33,271 bases of DNA, taken from contig CAMEHU010000019.1 of the NCBI GenBank assembly GCA_945917765.1, positions 1-33,271 on the forward strand. Direction: 5' to 3'. The translations under genes and the position numbers were made by a program. Numbering within the stretch: position 1 is the first letter of the stretch; each line of letters opens with the position of its first letter. The notes under the pieces were generated by a model, which had not been told where the DNA came from, did not search any database, and saw nothing but the letters and a program-made list of their open reading frames with translations. Below, one piece after another: positions 18,327 through 26,122 of this stretch. Origin of the DNA: an uncultured Lachnospiraceae bacterium. GTDB taxonomy: Bacteria > Bacillota > Clostridia > TANB77 > CAG-508.

Positions 18327-18476
18327 ATGTTTGGTTTATTTAAGAAAACTCTTGGAGTATGTTTGATTGGTTTAGGTTTAGGAATCTTACTGGTATTATT
18401 GCTTCCACTTACAGGTTGGCTTTTTGCAATTGGAATTACAATTTGTATCGTTGGTCTTGTATGGCTAACTTGTTGA
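18327..18476 (+). CDS. 49-aa hydrophobic membrane protein upstream of spoVM
   Basis: This small protein starts MFGLFKKTLGVCLIGLGLG and is almost entirely hydrophobic, with two likely membrane segments (about 9-27 and 31-47) around a Pro-Leu-Thr-Gly turn. AAGGAGGT (18311-18318) is an ideal ribosome site eight bases before the ATG, which makes it a real gene despite its size. The stop lies 19 bases before the spoVM ATG, so the two are translated from one message. I do not recognise the family. Its pairing with spoVM suggests a role at the forespore membrane, but this is inference. Confidence 0.75.
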   Translation: MFGLFKKTLGVCLIGLGLGILLVLLLPLTGWLFAIGITICIVGLVWLTC

Positions 18477-18495
18477 TTAAAGGAGTGTGTTAAAT

Positions 18496-18570
18496 ATGAC
18501 AATTGTAGTAAAAAAAGTTCCGAAGTGTTTGAGAGGAATTGTAAAATTGCTTTTTGGGATTAAAGATTAA
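18496..18570 (+). CDS. spoVM: Stage V sporulation protein M (SpoVM)
   Basis: SpoVM is a tiny amphipathic peptide that binds the convex forespore membrane, anchors SpoIVA and inhibits FtsH, and is required for cortex and coat assembly. The 24-residue product contains KKVPKCLRGIVKLLFGIKD, which aligns with KLPKFLGGIVRAMLGSFRKD of the B. subtilis protein, keeping the Pro, the Gly-Ile-Val and the basic end. AAAGGAG lies upstream of the ATG. It faces rpmB at about 230 bases; in B. subtilis spoVM is also next to rpmB, which strengthens the call. A terminator follows at 18624-18667. It is shorter than most gene finders allow. Confidence 0.88.
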   Translation: MTIVVKKVPKCLRGIVKLLFGIKD

Positions 18571-18623
18571 GTACATAAGATTACATTCTCAAATTGCATA
18601 CTTACAATTAGATAACAACTATA

Positions 18624-18667
18624 AAACAAGCATAAGTTAGATTGTTATTCTAATTTATGCTTGTTTA
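18624..18667 (+). terminator. Terminator after spoVM
   Basis: AAACAAGCATAA pairs with TTATGCTTGTTT, with an inner TTAG/CTAA pairing, and is followed by T-rich DNA. It lies about 55 bases past the spoVM stop. Confidence 0.75.
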
Positions 18668-18729
18668 TATTATTTTACATTTCTTTACTATATGTAATAC
18701 CCTACCATCTGAATTTTTCTATAAAAAAT

Positions 18730-18784
18730 AAATTGGGTTAAATTAGATAATTAAAAAGTTTAATAATCTAATTTAACCCAATTT
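18730..18784 (-). terminator. Terminator after rpmB
   Basis: Perfect 19-bp arms (18730-18748 and 18766-18784, containing AATTGGGTTAAATTAGAT) surround a 17-base loop. Read on the minus strand a run TTTATTTTTT follows. Confidence 0.8.
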
Positions 18785-18796
18785 ATATATTTAAAA

Positions 18797-18994
18797 TTAA
18801 GCTCTTTTAACATTTCCTGAACGTAAACATTTTGCACAAACATGTATTTTTTTAACTTCTCCATTTACTTCAGCTTTTATTGTTCTTAAATTTGGAGAAA
18901 ATGTTCTTGAAGCTCTTCTACTTACGTGTGAACGAGCAATGCTTATTTTATTTCCCCAATTTTTTGTTTTTCCACAAACATCACATTTTGCCAT
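18797..18994 (-). CDS. rpmB: 50S ribosomal protein L28
   Basis: L28 is a small protein of the large ribosomal subunit. The 65-residue product begins MAKCDVCGKTKNWGNKISIA and has the family segment RSHVSRRASRTFSPNLRTIK. The two Cys pairs (CDVC near the start and CAKC near the end) make it the zinc-binding form. The start is taken at 18994, after AGGAGGTG; an upstream in-frame ATG at 19018 precedes that site and is not used. It is convergent with spoVM and has its own terminator. Confidence 0.97.
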   Translation of the reverse strand: MAKCDVCGKTKNWGNKISIARSHVSRRASRTFSPNLRTIKAEVNGEVKKIHVCAKCLRSGNVKRA

Positions 18995-19200
18995 TTTTAT
19001 TGCACCTCCTATATGCATTTATTAAATTGACTATTTATAATACTAACATAAGTTTTTGAAAAAATCAAGTCTTTTTGAAAAAAAGTGGTGGTTTTTGAAA
19101 ATTTCTTAGTGTTTTGATATTTTATTAAGAAATATAAAATTTATATAAATAAATAATTTAAGAAAAAATGCAAATACTAATATTACACGAGGTGATTAAA

Positions 19201-19338
19201 TTGACTACAATTAACTGCACTTCAGAATGTGTTCATCAAAAGGATGGAAAATGCACATTAATTAATACTACAAAACAAACTATTAGTAATAACTCAGATT
19301 GTGCATATTTCCAAAAAAAATTTAAAAATATAAAGTGA
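19201..19338 (+). CDS. 45-aa Cys-rich small protein
   Basis: This small protein starts at TTG, with GAGGTGAT (19189-19196) just upstream. Four cysteines sit in the order Cys-x3-Cys-x7-Cys, then a later Cys (INCTSECVHQKDGKC, then DCAYFQKK), which suggests metal or disulfide binding. The pattern resembles DUF1540-like or related short clostridial proteins, but I cannot place it with certainty. It stands alone between rpmB and scpB and is followed at once by an unusual pair of overlapping stems (19343-19403). Confidence 0.65.
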   Translation: MTTINCTSECVHQKDGKCTLINTTKQTISNNSDCAYFQKKFKNIK

Positions 19339-19342
19339 ATAC

Positions 19343-19403
19343 TTGTACTAAACAAAAACGAAAAATTAAAAATGGACATTATTTGTTTAGTACAAAATGT
19401 CCA
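19343..19403 (+). other. Overlapping stems with H-type pseudoknot topology
   Basis: TTGTACTAAACAAA (19343-19356) pairs perfectly with TTTGTTTAGTACAA (19382-19395). Inside that loop TGGACATT (19373-19380) pairs with AATGTCCA (19396-19403), just after the first stem. The order is that of an H-type pseudoknot, or of two alternative hairpins, the second followed by T-rich DNA as in a terminator. It begins five bases after the stop of the Cys-rich small gene. Confidence 0.65.
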
Positions 19404-19450
19404 CTTTTATATATTACTATTGTTATTAATTTTTACTGAATTAATATTTT

Positions 19451-20047
19451 TTAATCGTTATCACTTTTTTCATCACCATCATTTTCTACGCTTTCTATAA
19501 CTTCATCAATAACAATTTGTTGATTTTCATCAAGCTTATATTTTGGCAATTCTGGTAATTCCTCCAAACTAGTCAATCCAAACATTTTCAAAAACTTAGG
19601 ACTTGTTTCATACATCGTAGGTCTACCTGGTGCATCTTTTCTTCCTGCCTCTTGAATCAACTCATATTCTAACAATTTATAAATAGTTCCATCTGAACCA
19701 ACTCCACGTATTGCTTCAATTTCAGCTCTTGTTATTTTAGGATTATATGCAATTATTGAAATTACTTCTAAAGCTGCAGGTGATAAATTTGGTTTGCTTC
19801 GTTTATCAAAAATTGGATACAAATATTCATAATTTTCTTTCTTGGCACATAATTGATAACTATCATCAATTTTTATAAGTTCAATGCCTCTATTTTCATT
19901 TGCATATTCATTTTTCATAATTTCAATTATTCCTGCCAATTCATCTCTGCCTAATTCTGTTGCTGCCATTAGTTCTTTAACTTCAACTTGTCTTCCTGCT
20001 GCAAATAATATTGATTCAATTATGCCCTGTTGTTTCTTGTAATCCAT
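19451..20047 (-). CDS. scpB: Segregation and condensation protein ScpB
   Basis: ScpB with ScpA and SMC compacts and segregates the chromosome. The 198-residue protein has two winged-helix domains; recognisable parts are KKQQGIIESILFAAGRQVEV at the N-terminus and the family block LSPAALEVISIIAYNPKITR (about 91-110) with IRGVGSDGTIYKLLE. The acidic tail (about 165-198) is typical. AAGGAG lies before the ATG. No scpA is adjacent; the gene starts 24 bases after the LRR surface gene, which may read through into it. Confidence 0.95.
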   Translation of the reverse strand: MDYKKQQGIIESILFAAGRQVEVKELMAATELGRDELAGIIEIMKNEYANENRGIELIKIDDSYQLCAKKENYEYLYPIFDKRSKPNLSPAALEVISIIAYNPKITRAEIEAIRGVGSDGTIYKLLEYELIQEAGRKDAPGRPTMYETSPKFLKMFGLTSLEELPELPKYKLDENQQIVIDEVIESVENDGDEKSDND

Positions 20048-20071
20048 ACTTTATTCTCCTTTTTTGATAAT

Positions 20072-23000
20072 CTATTTTATGTTTTTATATTTTTTTAGTT
20101 TCTTTTTAGTGATTACTACAATAGTTCCTAAAATCGCTATAATAACTATTATAAATGCGTTTTTTCCTGCTTGAGGAATACTTTTATTACTTGTTGTATA
20201 ATCATATTCTTTTCCTTCGTCTGGTATAATTTCTTTTTGTTCTAACTCAAATTCACGTTTTTCGTTATAATCAACCAATACATAGCTTGAATTTCCTGCA
20301 TAATCTTTAATTGGAATAATTTCATATATATCTTTAGAATCAAATGTTTTTGTTAAAACAGTTTCATCTTCACTAAGTACCCAATTAAATTCTCCACTTT
20401 GGAAAATAATTTTTTCTTTTAGCATGATTTTTACAGTAACTGTACCATCTGAATTTTCAATAAACTCCATGTTTTCAACTTTAGGATTTTGTTTATCTAT
20501 ATTGTTTATTTCAACTGGCACAAAAACTGTGTTTCCAGCTAAATCCTTAATTTCTCTAACTTCTTGTATATTTTGATCATAAGTTTTAATTATTTTGTTA
20601 CTTCCCTGTGTTTCTGCTTCATTTAAGTCAGAATCATTATCAGCTAATAAAACAAATCCACTATCAAGCATTGTTGTGTTAGCCAATTTTACTCCATTGC
20701 CTTTTAGTAATTCTTTTCCCATTACAGTTGTTGTTTTTGTTCTATCATAAATATTTTCATTTGCTTCTATATTAAGTTTTACATCTTTATTTGTAGGTGC
20801 AATTGTACTATATTCATATGTTAAATCATCAATACTTTTATCTATATTATCTATTGATATATCAATTGTTGAGCTATTTCCTGCTGCATCATATACAATT
20901 ACTTGTTTATTTGTATTCGCTGAAAATACTTTATATACTATTGCTTTATTATCGTCATCAATATCTATATTCCATTGTTGATGACCTGATTCAGCATAAT
21001 CAATATCATCATTTTCTGCTTTAATTGTAACTGTAACATTTCCACTAGTTTTTGCCTTTGTACTATATATAACTTCACATTGTGGTGGTTCTTTATCAAT
21101 ATTTGAAATTTCAATATAAATATTAATAGGTTGCATACCCATATCATACATTTCTTGTGTTAAAATACTTTCTGTTGTTGCAGTATGATTTGTATTGCTT
21201 GAAAATGTTTTTTTAATTGATTTTCCATCTTCACATTGTTCCCAACCAAAAGCTCCACCTTTTAAATTTTCTGTTGATGATAATGTAACTGTTACATTAT
21301 TCTTTGTTGGTTTTATTGCACTGTATTTTACTGTTAAATCAGGAATTTTTGGATTTTTAACACCTGAAACGCTTATAGTTTTTGTTGTTTTATTTCCATC
21401 TAAATCTTCTATTTCAATTCCTTGTTCTACTACATTATAACTGAACTTTTTGTATATTGTATATCTATCTTTTCTTTCCCAACTTAAAATATTTCTTATT
21501 TCTTCATTTGCTTGAATTGTTACTGTCATTTCAGTTTTTTCATCATTTAATTCATAGCTTATATTTGCATCTGGTGGAATAACATCTTTTTCAACCTTAA
21601 TATAAAAAGTTGTTCCTGCTGCATAACCACTTTTAATCATTACTGTTGCTTCCTCCACGCCTTTATTTACTGTTACTTTACCATTTCTTAATTCACATCC
21701 AGTGCATTCGAAACCACTTGCTGAATATATTTTACTTGATGAATCTTTGGCTTCTTCGAATATTTTTGGTAATTCAATTTCTCTTGAATTTGATAATGTT
21801 GCATTAATGTCATTGCATTCAAAAGCCCCATTTTCATAATCTAATCCACTTATATCAGATATATGATTTTCATTCATGTTTAATATATTAAATTTCATTC
21901 TTTTTATTTCAGAAATATCAGAAATATTATTGTTGTCTAATTTAAGAATTTTCAAAGATTTCAAACTAGATAATTCACTTATATCTGAAATCGAATTATT
22001 ATTTAATACTAATGATTCCAAATCTCTCAAGTTTGTTATACCTTTTAAACTTGTAAAATTATTATTTGAAGCATGTAATACTTTTAATCTTGTTAATCTT
22101 GTCACTTGGTCTATATTCTGAAGATTATTATTATTTACAAATAATGTATGTAAGTATGGTAAATCTTTCAATTCCTTAAAATCACTCACCCTGTTATTAT
22201 TTAGATTAATAAACTCTAAATATGCGAACATACTTAATCCTTTTAAATCTTCAATATTTTTATTAGATAAATTTAATTGAACTATTCTTTTTAATGCTCC
22301 AGTAGATATTATCAATTCTTTTTTATCAGCATTTATTGAATACTCTACTGGATCTATAGTATTTTCAATATTTTTTATAACTTCATTATATAAATTTTCA
22401 TCATTAAAAGTTGTTTTTCTACTTGAAGGTTTCGATATAGCAATTTCTGTTCCTTTAGCATTTCCCGATTTTATTGTAACATATGCATATCCTTCACTAC
22501 CTAAATTAGTGATTATTTTATCACCTTCTACTCTACATTGAGATGTAATAAATCCCTCTGGACTATACATTGAACTTGTACTATCAGCTGCTTGTTTAAA
22601 AATATTTGGTAACTCTACTTGATTTTCATTAGGCTTTACCCTATAGTATGCTTGACATACAACTTCTGGTATTCTTTTATTTTGAATAATATCCTCTAAC
22701 ATTGCAGTTTGAGTACTTTCATCTGTTGAACGGGTTATATCGTAACTTGCTTCTAATCTAGTTAATGATTGCAATTTTGAAGAATCTATTTTATCAATAT
22801 GATTTATATTTATAGCTAATTGCTTCAATTGTGACAATTTATTTATAGCACTTACATCTTCTAACTTTTTAGTTATTTGATTATCAACATAATAAAAATT
22901 ATTTCTTATATCCAAAACTCTTAAATTTTGCAATTGTGCTAATACGCTAATATCTGTAATAAAATTGTTATATACATCTAAAACTTCAAGATTAGGTATA

Positions 23001-23923
23001 TTTTTTAAAAAGCTTATATCTGTAATTTCACATTTTTTTAAATATAATTCTTTCAAATTGCTTAATTGCCCTAGAACTTCTATATTTTTAATGTTATTTT
23101 CACTCAAATCTATTCCATTTAAGTATTTTAACTCTTCCAAACCTGATATATTTTCTATATGGTATCTTTTTAAATCTAGAAAATCAATCATTTTTAATTC
23201 ATCGTCTGTCATTATTAAAGTAGCACTTTGAGTTTCATTATTCCAACCAGAATCCCATATAGTTACATTATTTTTTTCCAATTTATATTTTATAGCACTT
23301 TGTATATGCTCATCATGTACTGTAATTTGGTGTGAATCAACTACTTCGACTAACCATTGGCAGTCATATGTCATATTAAACCATTTACATTTTCCTTTTA
23401 AAACCGCTTTTCCTACTCCAACTGCTTCCGCTTCATTATTGTTTACTTTTAAAATAGAAGAATCTGAACTTTCAATATTTCCTTCAATGTTTGAAAAAGG
23501 ATCTACTAATTGTGCTTTTTCTCCTTTTCGAAAAGTCAAAACAGGTGTATAACATACGACAATCTCTCTTCCATCAACATCTGTAACTTTTACTCCAGCA
23601 CCTCTTGATATTGATGTACATATACTTCCATTTAATTTATAATAATTATTGAAACTTTTTTTCATTCTATTATTGAACTCAACAGTTTTGCTATTAACAA
23701 AATTTCCTCCAATTAAGTTACGACTATACTCATTTAATTCTTTGTCAAATTTTACGTTATATGTATATTCGTTATCATTTTGTAGTATATATTCTACAGA
23801 ATATCCTTTTCCCGTTTCTACTGTTCCAATCACTTCTGATGCTTGAACCTTTCCAGCGCAAATAAATAATACTAAAATGGATACTATGCATATCCAAAAA
23901 AACTTTGATTTTAAGATTTTCAT
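20072..23923 (-). CDS. Large leucine-rich-repeat surface protein with Ig-like repeats and PQAG anchor
   Basis: This is a 1283-residue wall-anchored protein. In order: signal peptide (about 1-29, ending VQAS), an N-terminal domain (about 30-200), and an internalin-type leucine-rich-repeat block (about 240-400, with LSNLKELYLKKCEITDISFL-like units). A linker and a second repeat block (about 525-700, NLRDLESLVLNNNSISDI) follow. Four or so Ig-like repeats (about 770-1190) are next, recognisable by VTVTI and AGNSS motifs such as VYDAAGNSSTIDISI. The sorting motif IPQAG (1249-1253), a membrane span and the basic tail KKKLKKYKNIK close it. Adhesion or protein binding is likely by family. The promoter matches that of the 498-aa surface gene. 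Confidence 0.88.
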   Translation of the reverse strand: MKILKSKFFWICIVSILVLFICAGKVQASEVIGTVETGKGYSVEYILQNDNEYTYNVKFDKELNEYSRNLIGGNFVNSKTVEFNNRMKKSFNNYYKLNGSICTSISRGAGVKVTDVDGREIVVCYTPVLTFRKGEKAQLVDPFSNIEGNIESSDSSILKVNNNEAEAVGVGKAVLKGKCKWFNMTYDCQWLVEVVDSHQITVHDEHIQSAIKYKLEKNNVTIWDSGWNNETQSATLIMTDDELKMIDFLDLKRYHIENISGLEELKYLNGIDLSENNIKNIEVLGQLSNLKELYLKKCEITDISFLKNIPNLEVLDVYNNFITDISVLAQLQNLRVLDIRNNFYYVDNQITKKLEDVSAINKLSQLKQLAININHIDKIDSSKLQSLTRLEASYDITRSTDESTQTAMLEDIIQNKRIPEVVCQAYYRVKPNENQVELPNIFKQAADSTSSMYSPEGFITSQCRVEGDKIITNLGSEGYAYVTIKSGNAKGTEIAISKPSSRKTTFNDENLYNEVIKNIENTIDPVEYSINADKKELIISTGALKRIVQLNLSNKNIEDLKGLSMFAYLEFINLNNNRVSDFKELKDLPYLHTLFVNNNNLQNIDQVTRLTRLKVLHASNNNFTSLKGITNLRDLESLVLNNNSISDISELSSLKSLKILKLDNNNISDISEIKRMKFNILNMNENHISDISGLDYENGAFECNDINATLSNSREIELPKIFEEAKDSSSKIYSASGFECTGCELRNGKVTVNKGVEEATVMIKSGYAAGTTFYIKVEKDVIPPDANISYELNDEKTEMTVTIQANEEIRNILSWERKDRYTIYKKFSYNVVEQGIEIEDLDGNKTTKTISVSGVKNPKIPDLTVKYSAIKPTKNNVTVTLSSTENLKGGAFGWEQCEDGKSIKKTFSSNTNHTATTESILTQEMYDMGMQPINIYIEISNIDKEPPQCEVIYSTKAKTSGNVTVTIKAENDDIDYAESGHQQWNIDIDDDNKAIVYKVFSANTNKQVIVYDAAGNSSTIDISIDNIDKSIDDLTYEYSTIAPTNKDVKLNIEANENIYDRTKTTTVMGKELLKGNGVKLANTTMLDSGFVLLADNDSDLNEAETQGSNKIIKTYDQNIQEVREIKDLAGNTVFVPVEINNIDKQNPKVENMEFIENSDGTVTVKIMLKEKIIFQSGEFNWVLSEDETVLTKTFDSKDIYEIIPIKDYAGNSSYVLVDYNEKREFELEQKEIIPDEGKEYDYTTSNKSIPQAGKNAFIIVIIAILGTIVVITKKKLKKYKNIK

Positions 23924-23961
23924 TTGTTTTTCTCCTTTCCTAATTCTTTGGTACTAATACA

Positions 23962-23990
23962 ATTATCACATAATTAATAGCTTAAGTCAA
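23962..23990 (-). promoter_or_regulatory. Promoter of the LRR surface protein
   Basis: TTGACT (23985-23990) and GATAAT (23962-23967) are separated by 17 bases on the minus strand. Both hexamers and the spacing are identical to those of the 498-aa surface gene at 12522-12550. Confidence 0.6.
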
Positions 23991-24096
23991 TAATTTTTAC
24001 TTGATATTTTGAATTTGATATTTGTTAATTTCAAGCTTTTACCAACTATGTTTTTTTACTAGTTTTAAAAAAAAATTATTAAAACTCTAAATGGTC

Positions 24097-24125
24097 TTGA
24101 AGTATTTTTTTCTATGTGATAGTAT
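24097..24125 (+). promoter_or_regulatory. Possible promoter of the 48-aa gene
   Basis: TTGAAG (24097-24102), 17 bases, then TAGTAT with a TGA just before it (extended -10 type) lie 32 bases upstream of the ATG at 24158. Confidence 0.4.
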
Positions 24126-24157
24126 AAGAAAAAATAAAAAAAGTGAGGCGATACTGC

Positions 24158-24304
24158 ATGGCAAATGATAAAAGTAAAAAAATTGAAGTAGTAAAAGGGA
24201 AAGGAAAACTAGATATTTCACCAGTTAGTTCACATTTAGATGTTGAAAAACCTAAAAATAAAACTGATAAAAGTAAGATTATAATTCCTAAAACAAAAAA
24301 ATAA
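24158..24304 (+). CDS. 48-aa Lys-rich small protein
   Basis: This product is strongly basic, starts MANDKSKKIEVVKGKGKLDI and ends IIIPKTKK. It has no membrane span or Cys, and I do not recognise the family. A GTGAGGCGAT ribosome site, a plausible promoter upstream and a strong terminator immediately after the stop support it as a real transcription unit. The terminator is shared with ssb, which converges on it. Confidence 0.6.
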   Translation: MANDKSKKIEVVKGKGKLDISPVSSHLDVEKPKNKTDKSKIIIPKTKK

Positions 24305-24350
24305 AAAAAGTGCACAGTCTGAAACTTCGTCAAGACTGTGCACCTTTTTT
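24304..24350. terminator. Strong bidirectional terminator
   Basis: GTGCACAGTCT (24310-24320) pairs perfectly with AGACTGTGCAC (24333-24343) and is flanked by seven A and eight T. It serves the 48-aa gene and, on the other strand, ssb. Confidence 0.9.
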
Positions 24351-24391
24351 TATTTGTTATTATTATATGATATTCGATTAATTAAAATATG

Positions 24392-25090
24392 TTACATTGC
24401 TTCTGCTGTTTCTTCTTTTTCACTTTCAGTATTTGTATCATCATCTTGATTAACAACTTCTAAACTAGAAACTGAGACTTCATAAGCTACTTTTGTTTCA
24501 ACTCTACCATCTTCATATTTTTTCTCATATGTTCTAGATTGAACTCTACCTACTATTTTAACTTCAGTTCCTACTGGTATGTTTTCACAGAATCTAGCAT
24601 TTCTTCCCCATGCTATACATGGAATGTAGTCTGATTTATTATATGCTCTGTTTACTGCTAATAATAAATCTGAAATTTCTCTTCCAAATGGTGTTTGTCT
24701 GTAAATTGGTTTTTTACAAATATAACCATTTAAAGTAACTTCATTAGAAACAACATCTTTACTTACTTCAATTTCTGCTTCTTGATCTTCAATAAATTTA
24801 ATATCTTTAGCAAAAACTGTAAGAACTAATTTGTTTCTTTCATTTTCATAACTGTTATATGATCTAAATTGACCTTCTACTGTAATTTTAGAATCAATTG
24901 TTAAATCATTGATTGAAAGTAATCTTTCTGAAACAGTTATTGGAATAATGTCTGCGTTTCCGCTTAAACGAGGTACTGCTAAATCAAATATGTAAAACTT
25001 TTCTCCATAGATTTCATGACTAAATCTCTTGTCACTTGTTACCTTTCCCACTAATACTAAGTGGTTATTTTCTAAATAATTTGTATTCAA
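24392..25090 (-). CDS. ssb: Single-stranded DNA-binding protein with two OB folds
   Basis: This 232-residue protein binds single-stranded DNA in replication or repair. Two OB-fold units are visible: about 8-97 (HLVLVGKVTSDKRF, with FDLAVPR and VEGQFRSYN) and about 113-215 (NEVTLNGYICKKPIYRQTPF, IPCIAWGRNA, VGRVQSRTYEKK). The acidic tail (about 217-232) replaces the usual DDDIPF-type end. Tandem-OB versions like this occur in Clostridia beside the ordinary single-OB SSB. The start is TTG at 25090, with GGGGAGGAA eight bases before it. The second OB fold is closer to canonical SSB. Confidence 0.88.
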   Translation of the reverse strand: MNTNYLENNHLVLVGKVTSDKRFSHEIYGEKFYIFDLAVPRLSGNADIIPITVSERLLSINDLTIDSKITVEGQFRSYNSYENERNKLVLTVFAKDIKFIEDQEAEIEVSKDVVSNEVTLNGYICKKPIYRQTPFGREISDLLLAVNRAYNKSDYIPCIAWGRNARFCENIPVGTEVKIVGRVQSRTYEKKYEDGRVETKVAYEVSVSSLEVVNQDDDTNTESEKEETAEAM

Positions 25091-25220
25091 GATTATTTCC
25101 TCCCCTTATTTGTTTATTTCTTCTCTTAATCATAATGTAAAAATTATTTATTCATATTTCTTATTATACACTATTTTTTTGAATTTGTCTACATAAAAAG
25201 TTATATTTTTCAATATTTTT

Positions 25221-25730
25221 TTATTTTATACCATTTATGTTAATCGTTTCATGCTTTGGAACATACATCAAAAACATAGTTAAAACTATAATTAAATCAT
25301 AAATACTATAATTTGGATTATTCTCAATTTTTATTTCCTGGACCTCTATTTCTCCATAATTATTATATATATTTCTTTGAAGATAAATTAATACATCATC
25401 ATCTGTCACACTTGATATCGTAATACTTGACTTTGAATTAAAACCATATGTTATCAAATTTGAATTTACAATATTTAAATCTTTGTTATCTATATTTGTA
25501 TCAATATTAATAATAATATTTTTTGCATTTACAAGTAATTTGTTTAATTCATCCATTTTCTCAAACTCTTTATTTATTACAACAGTATCAAAATGAACAT
25601 TCTTTATATTATCTATATTCTTCTCTTTTATAAATATGACATTATTTTCTACTAAAAAATTATTATTATCTAATAATTTTTTTATATCATTTTCACTTTT
25701 TTGATCTGTGATAATACCTATTAATAACAT
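25221..25730 (-). CDS. Conserved-looking 169-aa protein of unknown function
   Basis: The protein starts at ATG 25730, with AAAGGAGA upstream (a TTG two codons earlier has poorer spacing). It shows alternating strands and helices (LLIGIITDQ, VHFDTVVIN, KNIIINIDTN) and the stretch NLITYGFNSKSSITISSVTDD. That stretch resembles the linker segment after the central domain of Mur ligases, but no ATP-binding motif is present. The function is unassigned. It precedes ssb in the same direction at a 130-base gap; upstream are the palindromic repeat and the broken deacetylase. Confidence 0.6.
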   Translation of the reverse strand: MLLIGIITDQKSENDIKKLLDNNNFLVENNVIFIKEKNIDNIKNVHFDTVVINKEFEKMDELNKLLVNAKNIIINIDTNIDNKDLNIVNSNLITYGFNSKSSITISSVTDDDVLIYLQRNIYNNYGEIEVQEIKIENNPNYSIYDLIIVLTMFLMYVPKHETININGIK

Positions 25731-25778
25731 CGGCAACTCTCCTTTTTGGGTTATTATATCCTGATTTATAGAATTTTA

Positions 25779-25895
25779 TGCACAATTGGGGACGCGTCCC
25801 TGCTGTGCATTTTGCACAGTTTGGGACACATCTATCTTAGAGATATGTCCCTAATTGTGCAATTTGCACAATATGGACGCGTCCCCAACTGTGCA
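25779..25895. repeat. Nested GGGGACGCGTCC palindromic repeat
   Basis: TGCACAATTGGGGACGCGTCC-type outer arms lie at 25779-25799 and 25875-25895 with one mismatch. Inner arms around TCTATCTTAGAGATAT (with GGGACA and TGTCCC) make a second stem. It overlaps the reading frame of the broken deacetylase at its 3' end, so the repeat replaced the natural end of that gene. Confidence 0.85.
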
Positions 25896-26117
25896 TTGAG
25901 TCCCATTTCCATCAATAGTATAACCCTCTTTATAAATCAACTCCGAAACAGTCACAACTTTAAGCCCTTTATTTTCAATATTAGTAAGCAATTTATCTAA
26001 ACTATCAGCTGTATGTTCTGTTCCATTATGTGAAAGTATAATATCCCCTTTTTTTAATTTTTCGTCTAATCTTTTCCACATTTCGTCCCCTGTTATTCCT
26101 TTATAGTCCAATGTGTC
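25851..26117 (-). pseudogene. 3' fragment of a spore-type polysaccharide deacetylase
   Basis: The fragment encodes DYKGITGDEMWKRLDEKLKK, GDIILSHNGTEHTADSLDKL and VVTVSELIYKEGYTIDGNGT. That is the C-terminal part of NodB-fold deacetylases of the PdaA/PdaB type, enzymes linked to cortex muramic-delta-lactam formation. Upstream, homology begins at about 26117 (Asp-Thr-Leu-Asp-Tyr), where it meets the recombinase gene; the catalytic N-terminal half is missing from the window. Downstream, the natural stop has been replaced by the palindromic repeat. It is not functional as it stands; excision of the element could restore it if the 5' half lies to the right. Confidence 0.82.
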
Positions 26118-26122
26118 CCGTC
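26101..26122. other. Left junction of the integrated element (candidate att site)
   Basis: The recombinase stop (26101-26103) and the first codons of the deacetylase fragment overlap by 17 bases in different frames. Deacetylase homology ends at about 26117, within GGACACATTGGAC on the minus strand. The exact crossover dinucleotide cannot be fixed without the other end. Confidence 0.5.

Noticed and set aside
18254-18502. A minus-strand gene over the spoVM region
   Set aside because: The plus-strand frames have ideal ribosome sites and match SpoVM; the minus-strand frame is basic, low-complexity and opposite to them.
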